Shown: positions 13,545-25,261 of the stretch, piece after piece
How positions within the stretch are numbered: the stretch's first letter is position 1
Layout: each line of letters opens with the position of its first letter
Source of the DNA: Hymenochaete sp. R1
Lineage: Eukaryota > Basidiomycota > Agaricomycetes > Hymenochaetales > Hymenochaetaceae
Direction: 5' to 3'
Assembly: GCA_019400425.1 (NCBI GenBank)
Contig: JAFREE010000046.1
Location: forward strand, 62,001-126,000
Length of the DNA stretch: 64,000 nt
Made by a program: the position numbers and the translations under genes
Notes under the pieces: generated by a model
Database searches by the model: none
What the model saw: only the letters and a program-made list of their open reading frames with translations
What the model was told of the DNA's origin: nothing

Positions 13545-13776
13545 AATGTTACAGAGAATGTGTGATGGTCGTCCGTATTTGGAGATCGACGCTCATCGGC
13601 ACTGTATCCAACACAGCGCAGTATGGAGTGCCGATTGTCAGTTCCGAAATCTCCCACCGTGACCCGATGTGACCAAATGGCTCAACTCCCCCCAAATTCC
13701 CCCCCTCCTCTTTCTTACAATTTCCTCAATCATTCCTTTAACAAAAAAATCACAAATTAAATTACAGACTAGGGTA

Positions 13777-13797
13777 GCATGTACTGTAAGTACATGC
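13777..13797. repeat. Perfect 9-bp inverted repeat
   Basis: Arms gcatgtact and agtacatgc are separated by gta. It could be a binding site for a dimeric regulator or chance. It lies about 700 bp upstream of TAD2 and 500 bp past the ComA-like stop. Confidence 0.6.
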
Positions 13798-14272
13798 AGA
13801 CTTTCAGAGCAAATGGAGGCGGGACGAAGACGCCAGAGGCAGGGGGGCAATTTTGGCGCAAGAGGGGGTCTCAGACGGTATACACAGCAGACATGGTCCA
13901 ATTTGTTGGCCGGATAAATGCGTCAAAAACTGTGAAATGTTTTCTAAGTTTGTCTCAAAATTTGTGAGGTTGACAAAATTCTGGAACAAACTCTTATCCT
14001 CCTGCCAAAATACGGATTCATTTTCGGATATACCTGCACAAAAAACTTCAAAAACATACTTAGAATTTTTCAAGAATTTGCGATGGGTTTTTTGAGGTCA
14101 CAAATCTTCATTTGTCTGTAGTGATAATACATTTAATATTTGGTCCAAAATACATAGACAAGAGACATAGCACGACAGTAATATACATTAATCATTACAC
14201 TGAGGCCGAGGCCGAGATAGCTTCAGTTATGAACAGGTTTAAAAGTCTGAAAATTCCATACAGTATTGAGTT

Positions 14273-15582
14273 TCAAATTTGAATCTCATCATCGATTTTA
14301 CTCACCGCAACGCGACCGAAGAGGTCGCTAGTGCCCCAAATGCCTTTACGGAGGCAGGCCAGCTGAACTATCTGAGAGTGGTCGACGAAAACATTCACAT
14401 CGGCGCCAAGCGTCTGGATGTAATACCTGGGACATATATAAACCTTACATTTCTGATGCGGCGACGAATGCACAATAAAACACTCACGCAAAGACAGTAG
14501 GATCCGCTGCCTCAAACATAAGTTTGTCGACAGGAAGAGCAGAAGTTAGGGAGGATACGACGTCGGTTCGCCATTCCTTGACGTTCTCGGTAATGCCTTC
14601 GGATTCAATCTACAATTTGCGATAAATCTTCTAAAATAACAAAACGTATAAGATTACGGGCCATGATCCTATCAGCACCAGCGTTTAAGAATTTCTCTGC
14701 TCGCTAATCCAGGTTGCTGATAAGCAATAATCTAGAATTGACGATCCAAACAACACTCTTACCTCGATGACCCAACGCGGATCCCTCGTGCCCTTGGTCT
14801 CTAAACCCTCCGTGTCTCCGCCTGCACCGAAGAGAATACCGATCTCCGGCTTCGGCTTCAATCCAACTGACTTGGTCAACTTCACAAGGGACGCCCAGTC
14901 TTCCGTAGGCAGCGTAAGGAAGCCGGCAGAAAGTTCCAGAACGTCAAACCCGACCTCCTTGCATGTCTCGAGATATTTGCCAACGATGTTTGAATCTCCT
15001 CCCGAAGAAGCCAAGACACGCTCAATAAATCCACCTGTAGAGACGTAGACTCCATGGGAGTGAATCATTTCGATAAGGCGCTTGAGGCGATCGGGAGGCA
15101 TTAAAGTGAAGGCACCGCCAGCGAACTGCGATTGTCGTCTTCATGAGAAATTTGCAAGAAGATGGTTTTAAATTAAATGGATGCTGACCTTCACACCGTC
15201 CACAAACTCTACAAGACACGATATTATCGTATCCACTAAGCGACATCGACGAAGAATGACAGTGAAAGAACTCACCTCCCCAGTCGTTCAGAAGCTCGTT
15301 CAGATAAGTATACGTGACAGGGTTGTAATACGATCCACGAATTTCCGTCAAGCCCCTCGTCCTTTCTCCACGCCCACTCTTTGGTACCAGCGCATTGGAG
15401 GGTAAAAAAGAAAATGACGAGCTTGCCGAACCTCCTGTTGTACCGCTGTGCGAAGCTCGAACTGATGCCGCCTGGCTCTGATGCGTCCATGTTGGTATCA
15501 CAGACCTTCCTAACTGTGAGCGAAGAAGAGAACTCCGCGGAGCACTTTTGAGAGGCTTAGACAATGCAAAGCGAATAGACAT
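14273..15582 (-). CDS. Phosphosulfolactate synthase-like protein (ComA/HSA32 family)
   Basis: 335 residues from exons 15276-15582, 15189-15208, 14763-15125, 14662-14703, 14488-14609, 14273-14426. Family hallmarks are FVDGVKFAGGAFTLMP, STGGFIERVL, GFDVLELSAGFLTLP, ADRIM followed by IESEGITENVKEWR, LMFEAADP, and NVFVDHSQIVQLACLRKGIWG. In archaea ComA makes phosphosulfolactate from sulfite and PEP for coenzyme M; the plant homologue HSA32 is a heat-tolerance protein. The fungal role is unknown. The first 55 residues are rich in Arg/Ser with almost no acids, like a mitochondrial presequence (inference). Exon 2 is a 20-nt micro-exon. The intron 14610-14661 has no GT donor that keeps frame; a GC-AG intron is the best reading. 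Confidence 0.85.
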
Positions 15583-16723
15583 GGCCGTTTCTTGTCAAGA
15601 ATTAGTAAACACGTTAGTGGTGTTCATAGTAAACGAAATGGGTATATGTGATACCTATCAGTTGGAGATTGACGTCACTTCTGAACGCAGACTCGGACGC
15701 ACATTACTTGATGCAAGACACAAGTATAGATCAACGGAAATATCGGACCCTGGTCATACACATGATTTAAAATAGTCGAAAGAAGGCGAAGGCAAGGAAG
15801 TTATAACAAACTCTGCACAATGATTGAAGAGGGTTCAATTTTGCACCGCGAAACGCGGTCATGTGCGTAAAACGCGTAAATAAGAGACTATTAAGAGTAA
15901 ACTATATAAACTAAAAAAATGCTCAGAGATCAGGTGTACTGAGAAACTCAACGCCGTGCTCACAGCAAGAAGCTCAACGCACATCGTATCCTATGAGCGT
16001 CTCTCGAAAACACGATACTGCCAAGGAGAGAATGGGTAAAAATAGTGGTATTAAGCGAGGAAGCAGCGGGAATCCAGCGATTCACTAAATAGGGAATAAT
16101 TGTTAATATCCTAAAGTCCAGCATAAAATGTTCTTGCACGGCGATGATTGGAATGAAAAGATGATTCCCAAGCCTTTGCCACTCGCATTGAAAACACACA
16201 TCTCACAGCGTTGCAATCGGGAATGAAAGGTCCTCCACTCTATTCGCGAAAAGGACGAACTTGAAATTACTTGCACTACGGAGGCGGGAGGTCTCGGGAA
16301 ACATTAAAGCTCTAGGTCCGACACTCAGGTCACAAACAAGAACAAGAACAACAGAAGGCTAGACACCCATTGGAAATGATGGATGACTCGAGTTCTCGGT
16401 GAGGCAGAGATTTCCTTTGGGAGGTTAGAATTCCATAAGACATTATCGCCAAGCCCCGGGTTCTTCTACGAGATAAATGGCCTTTTCTCCCATTTCCTCG
16501 CATCAGCACAGGCGCATAGCACAGTTGGAGCCAAAGCTAGGAACTTAAAGTAGTTCTAATTAAAAAACTTAATGTAGAGACCAGGTCTCTCGAACAAGTT
16601 TCAATAGACAATCGGCATCAAATGCAGCGAAGCGAGAAGCTGAATCATATTGAGGATACATGCACAACACGGTTTGCCGCAACCTCACAGTGGCAATGCG
16701 AATGACCTTGCTGTGCCACCTTT
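15583..16723. other. Intergenic region
   Basis: Promoter side of the ComA-like gene and 3' side of the transporter gene. Short frames on both strands show no recognisable protein or splice pattern. Confidence 0.5.
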
Positions 16724-18298
16724 TCATTCTTTTTTCTTCTTCGTCTGTCCCCTGCTGCCTATGGCGTACCCGATCGTCCCTACTAGTACAGCAAACGAAC
16801 CAAACCATAAGAAGTTATTTCCCTTCGAATTACCTAGAAGGAGCACGCTAATCGCCAGCGATACGGCCTTACGCACAACAAGGACGAGGGAGACAGTTAA
16901 GCTGGTCATTCGAGCGGTGAGGCGGTTGACACCTGCGACGCAGAATATCTGCGTAAAAACATTCATAAAGAGGGGGATGTAGAATGCTGGAATTTGCAGT
17001 GTCGGAAGCTGTATAGGAAGATACGGCAAAGGCCCCATTCCAGTAATTGAATCTGCCGTATTCAAAGATAAAATTCTGTTTGTGTTAACCCGGCGAGCTT
17101 GCGCAACGAGTTCTCGAGATTGTAGTCCGAATAACGGAAGCGCAAGGGCATGAAGGTAAAACATGGCTTCCTCCCAGTTACCGCGCCCATAGCGCTCGAA
17201 AGTACGGTCCTGAGCTATGCCCAACACTCCCGATAAGACGAGCGCTAGAGACAAAATGGAAATTCCAGTCCCATACGTCTTGAAGTCGACTTGAGACTGA
17301 AGCACCCTTGTTTCCTGAGTTTTGGGGACGGAACGAGGTTTCGACTCCCGCGATGACAATGTCGTAAGCGCAACGCCCAAGGTGACTAAAACAACTGAAA
17401 CAATCTGCGTCTTCGAGTACCTGCCGTACGTGTTAGATGATCACAAGGCGCGGTTAGATTTCCTGACCGCGTACCGGCGTTTCTCACTAATCCACCCCAT
17501 AATCATGTTCACCACAAGGCCCCCGCTTCGAAATATTATGTGCACGGCCATTGGAACGTGGTACGCAAATGCAGCGTTGTTAAGAAGGCTGATGAGGAGA
17601 AAAAGGACAACCTGAACACCATAACGTGCCAGAGGTATACGCCGTTGCTTGAGGCGAAATCGCCAGGGTTTGTATCTTATCCGTTTCGCTTCATCGCCAT
17701 CATGGAGGATTGTAACCAAATTTGGTTGAGATAATTCCAAAGAGAAATCGTAACCCTTCTTCGAGATAGATCCCTCTTCTTGCACCAGCAGCCTGAACGC
17801 TCTACGTTCATTTCCGTTGTTTTCGGCTCTGAGATTAATTGTGCAGAAAGTTGCCCCGATATCGCCTTCCTGTTGGAACACAGCATTGGATCTAACACGC
17901 GAAGCCAAATCCGCAGCAAACGAGTTTGAATCGGTTGCGCTGCCATCTAATTGGATTGAAGTTGCCTTTGAGTTCGAGATCGCAGACACAACTCGTTCCA
18001 GCGCTTTGGATCGCGAAATTTTCGGATAAACGCGCACGAGTTGCTTCCGCAGGCCGACGAGTGCCACGACTAAGAATTGGGCGAACGTTATAAGGGTTCC
18101 AGCTGGCGGATACTGTGCCGTGATTACTTCAAGAGTAAGGGCATTGCTAATGGATAAGTCATTAGCAATACTACTAGACGGAATCGGAAAAGAGCTTCAT
18201 GTTTACCTACAACATCCCCCAAAGACTAGAGCGAGTGTTGTGAGCAGTTCAGCGATGGTTGCCCACGCAAACCACTGAAAAGCAGAATATCTCGACAT
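16724..18298 (-). CDS. YEA4/SLC35B4-type UDP-sugar transporter with loop insertion
   Basis: Three exons (18207-18298, 17475-18146, 16724-17420) encode 486 residues, against roughly 340-370 usual for YEA4. YEA4 carries UDP-N-acetylglucosamine across the ER membrane. Family motifs are LVFGGCC, SNALTLE, RRIPLARYGVQV, SLLNNAAFAY, VHIIFRSGGLVVNM, the TLGVALTTLSS helix and the FYLHALALPLFG segment. The C-terminus ends KKKKE, which fits a dilysine ER-retrieval signal. About 120 residues (roughly 72-193) are inserted in the loop between the second and third membrane helices. This stretch is open, mixed in composition and lacks good splice donors, so it looks coded. The gene is divergent from SSK1, 316 bp apart. 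Confidence 0.88.
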
Positions 18299-18614
18299 GA
18301 AACTCTCGTTGTATGCATAAGATACATTAATTTTGATTCATTCTCCGGACATTGGGCGCAGAACGTGGTGGGATGATGGTGGTTCGGATACAAGCAGTGT
18401 TGAATAAATATTGGAATAAAAGCAGAGATATTTGAACGTGGGAACTCGGACTCGGACAACCAAACGCCTCCTTTGGCTGCTGCGCAGTCTTCAATCCGTC
18501 CTCGCCGCCGCCGTTGCCGCCGTCGACGCCCGCCTTGCTCACTCTTTCTCTTCTTTTCTGTTCGTTCTTGAGGCGTTGGTCTGGCACGGACGATTGCGAA
18601 CGATCGCTGAGGCC
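18299..18614. promoter_or_regulatory. Divergent promoter, transporter/SSK1
   Basis: 316 bp between two divergent start codons. An ATG at 18432 opens the SSK1 frame further upstream, but its extra 61 codons are Leu/Arg/Ala-rich and unlike SSK1, so I treat it as leader. Confidence 0.45.
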
Positions 18615-21600
18615 ATGGACAACTCTAAGGTCTTTCCTGCCGTTCGCGTGCCGACCGTTCCGACCACCGACGATGGAGAAGGTGGAGTGCTCACAGAAAC
18701 ACCGCTCGTCGACCTTCCTCCTTCGGAGAAATTTGGAATCGCCTGGCCAGACAACGCAATCCCTTCTTCCATGACTTCAACGAACTCTCAGTTTATGGCA
18801 GCATCTGCAGAAGCTGAATCGTCCGAAGTCGATTCATCTGAAGCCGAGTCGCAGGCGTCACAGGATTCGAAAGACACCCCTCTGGGTGACGGACAAGAGC
18901 CCACTCCCACCGGAGAATCTCCCAAGTCGGATCGAACATCAATGCCCTCTCCGAATCCGCCACGCTTCTCGAGAGCGTTCTCGACACCGGTCTCGTCCCA
19001 GCTCGGGCATCTCAAGCATCCCCACAGGACACCCGCTTTGACCTCGAAAGTGGATGGATACTTTGTTCCATCAGCTGTGGTGGAGGCAGCTGCTTCCCCC
19101 ATTGCTTCACGATTTCATGAACTGTCTCTTGAGCTCGCTGATTCAGTGCAAATGGTCATTCAGACTCTCATCCAGATATCCCCACCTCATCTCCTAGACC
19201 CAGCCAAAGAGCAATTCTCTGCTTGTTCTCTCTCCGTACCCAGCCCCTCGATAACTTCAATGCTCACTGCTATGAAAAACCTCAACTACTTATCCGCAAA
19301 CTTAGCTTCATTCGCAGAGGTAGATATCCTACCAAACGGACCCGTTTTTGATAAGGACTTGCCAATCGTCGCGCCCTTGCTGGACGATTTTGACATTGGA
19401 GAAATGTTGCAAAGCGTTGGAGACGTCTTGAGCAGTTTTGCAGCTCAGAGTGGTGTGGAACTAGTTCTCTTCCATGGAGACGTTGGAATGAAACATGTGA
19501 GCGTTCGCGGAGATGAATGTGGCATATCGTCAGCACTGTCATACGTATGTTTGATTCATACATTGAATGCCGTTTTAGAAAGTCTTATCCTTTGAAAGGT
19601 GGTTCGACAAATTATTGACACAGCTGAACCTGGAGACACACTGGAAGTCGGGCTGTTCATCAAGGCCGAGACGTTCTCGTCAAGGAATCGAGATGATAAT
19701 AGCCTCGAGAGGGATGGAGGTACTCGCTCTTCATCAAGGTCATCAAACTCGAACTCCATACAAGACTTCGATGGGCCCCTCAGGTGTACTTTCGAGATAG
19801 GCCACAAATTTGCTGTTGCAGAGAATAGCAACGGAGTCGAAGTGGAATCCCTTCTTACTTTGAGAAGAAACCCGAAGCTTGAAACCGCATTTTCCAGACG
19901 TCTACTCAAGCAGATTGATGGATTCATCCAAGGAGACCTAGAACCCCGTCTCTTCTCACCTGGTCGCGCGTACGAGTTCTCTGTGGTGCTCGAGCCTGGC
20001 TCAGTTGATATCATTTCGGAAACACCGATCATGTCGCCGGAGGAACAGGCTCTACGGCAGCCATACGCTAATATGAATATCCAACTGGCGACTGAACCAA
20101 GTTTGGAGGAACTACTATCCTTTGTCGACAGTCTGAAAGGAAAAAAGGTCGTCCTGCACGCTAGTGGACGAGGCTCCTTCGCTCATCATTTGACAAGCTA
20201 TCTTACGGCGTGGGGTCTTGATGTGAGCCATATGTCAATGCTTTCTCAAGGGGAAGATCTTTTATCCGAGGCGACATCCGCCAGTAGTCTGGAAGACGGT
20301 CAACGAAAATCGCCTTCGGTCATGATGACTGATTCGCCTGTGCCGATCGAGCTCAACCCCGTAGAGGAACAACTTCGCGCGAGTGTGGCGAACAGCAGCC
20401 CTTCCTTTGTTATTATCGACGACGATGTCGATGCACTCCGAAATCGCCTTGTCCAACTTCGATCTGCAGCCTCAACATCATTTAACCTTAACCTCCGACA
20501 ACGCCCAAAGCTTTCGGCTCATCACCGACCCAAGTCTTCGCCACAGATCTATAGAGCCAAAGGCATCAAACCAAACTTCGTACCTCCACAATCCAATATT
20601 CCTCCCGTCATCATCCACTTCACCAGTCTTCAAAATTACAAGGTGGTGAAAGACCTGATACATTCGATTTTGTCGACACCTGGTCCCTCCAATTTGGTTC
20701 CCGAAATCATTGTGCTGCTCAAACCGGCTGGTCCTCGACGAGTTCTCACCGCTTTGCGAACAGCAATTCTGAAGCCTATCGTCGATCCCTTTTTCACACC
20801 TATCGCGACATCGCCAATGAGTCCTAGCGGTCACGGTATGAGCCCTTACTTCCCTCTTGGGAAAGATTCCAGCCCTTTGCAGAGGCCGGAGCGTCCTACA
20901 AGTCCACGTACTGCCTCTGACCGCTCCGCTCGTCCGCCTAGAGACCATGTCGATTTGGTGGCTCGTCTCCCACCATCGCCTCTTCGCGATTCAGAAAGCT
21001 TGGAGTCGTACTTTTCAGAAGAGGCGGTAAAGCTCGGAGCGTCTCCCAGCTCCGGTGTCACCATACTCAGTCCGAACGGCCAGCCCGCTGGTATTTTCTT
21101 CCATCCAAGAGGAACCGCGTCTCGACCTAATCGAGCGGAAGCGGATACTCCTGCATCATCAACGCAGACGGTTCGAGAGGCTGGCAATCTGAAGATCCCA
21201 GGTGAACATCGTCGTTCGAGTGTATCGCGCCGGAATACTACTGCTGTGGGAATCGAAGCTGACATGTCTCCAGGAGAACGACCACGTCCATTTAGTCGTA
21301 GCTCTGGCCTGCCACGCCATATGACTGGTCCTCATTATGCGTCTGAGGGAGAACCTCCTTCGTCGGAGTATAGCACGCCTCTACCGACTCCAAAAGCACC
21401 GACACCACGTGAAGAGGTTCCCGTTAGCCCTGCCGTTGCTGTACCGCCTTCTTCTGCTGTTCTAGGTCCTAAAAACGCTTCTAGTCCGCCGGCGTCACCA
21501 GCTACTGCGCCACCAGCTAACGGGAAGGGTAGTCCTTCACCATTCCCTGGACGTCGTACCTTCGCTCGAAAAGGCACTCCAGATGCTCAACAAAATACTG

Positions 21601-23024
21601 CAAACCCAAGGAAGAACAAACCGAGCAACGATGGAAACATCATTCCGCCTGTCAATGTACTCATCGTAGAAGGTATGATTTCTTTGCCTTGACTGCCTCG
21701 CATGTCGTGGCTCATTCCTATTCTAGATAACCCGATCAATCAAACCATTCTTTCCACATTTATGAAAAAGAAGAAGATAAAATATGAAGTCGCGAAGAAC
21801 GGAGCGGAAGCCGTGTCGAAATGGAGGACTGGTGATTTCCATCTCATTCTCGTAAGTGGTGTTCAAATAGATAAATATTTTCTTTTCCACAACTCTCTCC
21901 AGATGGATATCCAGATGCCTGTCATGGATGGCATCGAAGCCACAAAAGAGATTAGGCGACTTGAACGACAGTCCATAGGTAACGGGTTGGGCTCGACACC
22001 TCCGCTCGATGGACAGCAAACTCCTTCAGACGCACCTTCCACCGAATCAAGAGCAACAAGCGTGCAAACGCCTTTGAAATCATCTGTCATCATTGTTGCC
22101 CTCACAGCTTCGTCGCTCCAAACTGATCGTGTCGCTGCCCTGGCAGCAGGTTGCAACGATTTCTTGACGAAACCTGTGTCTCTAATCTGGTTGAACAGCA
22201 AGATCATCGAATGGGGTTCCATTAAGGCCCTCCAGATGTGGGCAGATCGTCGGCCGGAGGTAGTGAAGAACCTTACTTCTGGACAGGTGAATCAGGCGAA
22301 GAACATTGCGAGTAAACTGCATGTCCCGGAGAGGCGAAAACATAGGCATGAATCATCGTCCCCTGCATCTACGCCTAGGCCATCTCAGACTGGCCCGTCA
22401 ATATCTGAGGCTTTGCGATATTTGAGCCTGAGCTCGCCATCGCGGAGTGCGGCGTCTCGTGACATAGATAACTTGGACTGTAGGTTCTTTTCTCTCTTTC
22501 CTTCGGATGATTTTGATCTGGCTGCTCACTCAACGTTAGCTGATCCATCGGACACCGAACGATATGCGACTCCTACCAGAAAGGCCGACCGAAGCCCGAG
22601 TCGACCTTCTGATCCTGTAGAATCCCTTAGCAATGATACAGCCTCTTCAAGTAAGCCTCAGCCAGTGCATGTCTATGTTTTTCGCTGATTTGTTGGCATA
22701 GCCGAACTGCCATCTTTGAAGAAAACACATTCGTATCAGGAAGTCAGCGGAGAGCAAGCACTCGAGGCTCATATAGAAGAATACGCGGACGTCAAATCAT
22801 CGATCGCTGAGCGAAATTTCCTGGACCGCCCGGTCATTATAGGCGAGAGGAACATCAGCGATGAGGTCCCTTCCATAGCGGAGGTTATGCACAAAGAAGT
22901 ACAGGCACTCGAGGCACGACCATTACTGTCGGAAGAAAGCTCCGAGGCACCACCTACCACTACTGACGACTCGCAAGAAGAGCGCACGACAGATGAACTA
23001 CCTAGCCTTGATGATACTAAATGA
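18615..23024 (+). CDS. SSK1: SSK1-type response regulator of the HOG pathway
   Basis: Exons 18615-19544, 19599-21672, 21727-21851, 21903-22650 and 22702-23024 give 1399 residues. SSK1 receives phosphate from the histidine phosphotransfer protein YPD1 and, when unphosphorylated, activates the SSK2/22 MAPKKK in osmotic stress. The receiver domain holds an acidic pair at the VLIVED junction (about residues 1001-1002), the phosphoacceptor Asp1045 in ILMDIQMPVMDG, ALTASS, and the conserved Lys1133 in FLTKPVS. A Ser/Pro-rich insertion of about 40 residues separates helix 3 from strand 4 of the receiver, as is usual in SSK1. The long N-terminal region and the tail are Ser/Pro-rich and probably regulatory. 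A possible extra in-frame 60-nt intron lies at about 22482-22541. Intron 1 ends in AAG. Confidence 0.92.
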
Positions 23025-23979
23025 CGGTTTTGGGCGACCGTAAGGCTACTCAATCAGGCGTTCATGATGTCCATTCACACGCTGTATCTGAAGGTCGCCG
23101 GGAGAATACGTGGTTTCGTGCTTTGAAACATATATGCAGTCCTTTCTTCACATCCCTTTGGTACCTTTATGATACGACTTCCGCCTTTTCTGTGTTTCCC
23201 CCGTTCATCTCTTTGTTCTTTCGATCGTATGTCATCTCCTTTATCATTTTTGGGCCTTTCACTCGGGTTATATCGAAGTACACACTCGTTCTGGACATAA
23301 TTTCGCGCAGAACTCCAGTTTCTCAATACTCGCTCATTCCTCCCATACATGCATGTATCATATCACACAGATTTCTCAGTTATAGTTCCTGTCATTGCGT
23401 TAGTTGGTTTTTCATTCTGGGATCTCGCTCGCTATTTGATAAACGTATTCATCACGCCCCCACATACCCTTCACATTCATGTCTCGATTTTCATTGATTC
23501 TACCCCTCTTTAAATCATGGTTACGACATTTTATCCGTCGGTTCCCTGTTTCCGTTTTTCATCCTAGCTTTGGGCTACAATGAGGGTAATATGGGGTTCA
23601 CAGGTTTTCTTATAATATCGACGTATGTAACTGTTCTTGCCATCATACATCATAAACGAAAATTGTATGATCGCAGTGTTAGTACCATATACCGAAGAGA
23701 AAAATGATGGCTCCAAGAATTGTGGGAAACTCATTCTTTTCAGCGAGGCGAGAACGGTCGACCAGTCTGCATCGTGAACTAATTCAATAAATATATATAT
23801 GTACTCTATGCTATAATACTAGCGCTACAATTACAACAACAGATGTAGATGACCACAATGAAACCCATGCGAAACAGCATATACCCCAAAATCTGGCGAG
23901 GTCAACTCAACAAATCTTCGTTGATGTCGTATCGGGTCGTGTGTAGACGTAAAAAAAGCAAGACTGCGATGCTTTTCGT
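23025..23979. other. Convergent intergenic region
   Basis: SSK1 and LPMO 3' ends face each other. The pyrimidine-rich start gives one 158-codon shadow frame without protein-like features. No gene supported. Confidence 0.5.
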
Positions 23980-25261
23980 TTAGGCGTGAACACCAGCGAT
24001 GTCGCGCATGATGCGGCTGATGAAGCGAGGGCGAACATTGTTGTTGGCGCCGGCGGAAGCAGTCTCAATAACAGTGAAAGTAATAGTCTCTGTGAATGCA
24101 GAGATCGTTGAATCAGTGGCGACGGCAGACGTGGCTACCCCAGTGGTCGTTTCCTCGCCATCCATGCATGGCTCGCTAGATTGGCCCCCAGAAGCGGTGA
24201 CAGTGCTCTCAGCTGCCGATGAGGATTCAGTTGCGCTGGCACTGTCGGTTGCTGCAGCAGCGCGCGTGCGGGTACTGGAAATCACGCTCGACTCAGAGGC
24301 AGATGCAATGGCACCGTTAGAGCCTGTATTGCCAGCGTTGCCGCTTCCAGAAAGGACCGCAATCTCCGGACCAGGAAAGTCATAATCGATGGGGCCGAAA
24401 GCGTTGACGAGGATGCCTGGCTCGGTGTCGGTGTACGCGCCAGGGAAGGAGACGAGAGAATTATCATCCGGAATACCGGTCTCGCCGCCTCCAACGTTGA
24501 TTTGTGCGCAAGAAGGGTAGAACTCTGCGCCACCCTGGGAGTCAGCAAGGTGGAGGCCGATGATTTCATGTCGGACGAGGTAGCCACCTGCGGCGAGGTT
24601 GTTGGGAAGATTCATTGAGTAGGTTCCGCCAGCCACTGTGATGGGGTTTCGTAAGCTATCGGAGATGAGAACATGGGGGCGTTCACACTTACTTAGATCG
24701 GCTTGAACCCAGGTACCGCTCCCATCATCCTTTTGGCCAACTTCGTCTACTTTGAACCATTTCGCTTGAGTGGAGTCGAATTGGTCACATTGAGTATCAC
24801 CACACGACGCAAGATATGTGAGCATGGGACCGGTGCTATTTGGCAAAAAAGTTGTCAGTTTTGATCTCGGAATGCATGGCGTGAAATACAAGCAGTACTC
24901 ACTTGTGTGGCCAGCTTAAGGAATAGAAAGAATACAACACCGTCAGAGTCTTCAATATTGTAATAGACTCATACACTTACTTGCTACCATCCCCACCGGC
25001 CCATGCAAATTCGAGCGTACTTCCAGGGTTGGCATCGGCCACGACGGAACCAGGCTGAGCACCTGGGCCGCAGTTTATGTCGCCGTTCTGGGCGCCTTTG
25101 ACGGGGCTCACGTCGTTGATGAGTCGGATGGCACTATTGGTGTCGCCGCTGTTGGGCACGCCGCCCTTGAACTCCTTTCCATCGATCTTAAGAGACGAAA
25201 CGAAGCCATGTGCGGAGACGAAGGGAACGAGGAGAGAGAGCGCGAGGAATGTAGAATGCAT
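23980..25261 (-). CDS. AA9 lytic polysaccharide monooxygenase
   Basis: Secreted copper enzyme that oxidatively cleaves cellulose or related glucans. Exons: 24981-25261, 24903-24914, 24693-24835, 23980-24635. The signal peptide of about 17 residues is followed directly by HGFV, so His18 becomes the N-terminal histidine-brace ligand. The second copper region is GGYLVRHEIIGLH, and the axial tyrosine sits in GAEFYPSCAQINV (Glu where many AA9 have Gln). Exon 2 is only 12 nt and restores WPHN. No CBM1 follows; instead there is a Ser/Thr/Ala-rich tail of about 130 residues ending in a basic segment. An ATG further upstream opens a frame to 25516, but the signal peptide fixes the start at 25261. Expression is probably tied to plant cell-wall carbon sources. 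Confidence 0.93.

Larger units (their letters stand above)
13073..14272. other. AT-rich intergenic region
   Basis: About 1.2 kb without a supportable gene. It is the TAD2 promoter side and the 3' side of the ComA-like gene. It contains a G tract and a small perfect inverted repeat listed separately. Confidence 0.55.

Noticed and set aside
23021..23497. 158-codon frame after SSK1
   Set aside because: It overlaps the SSK1 stop, is Phe/Ser-rich from a pyrimidine tract and has no splice or family support.
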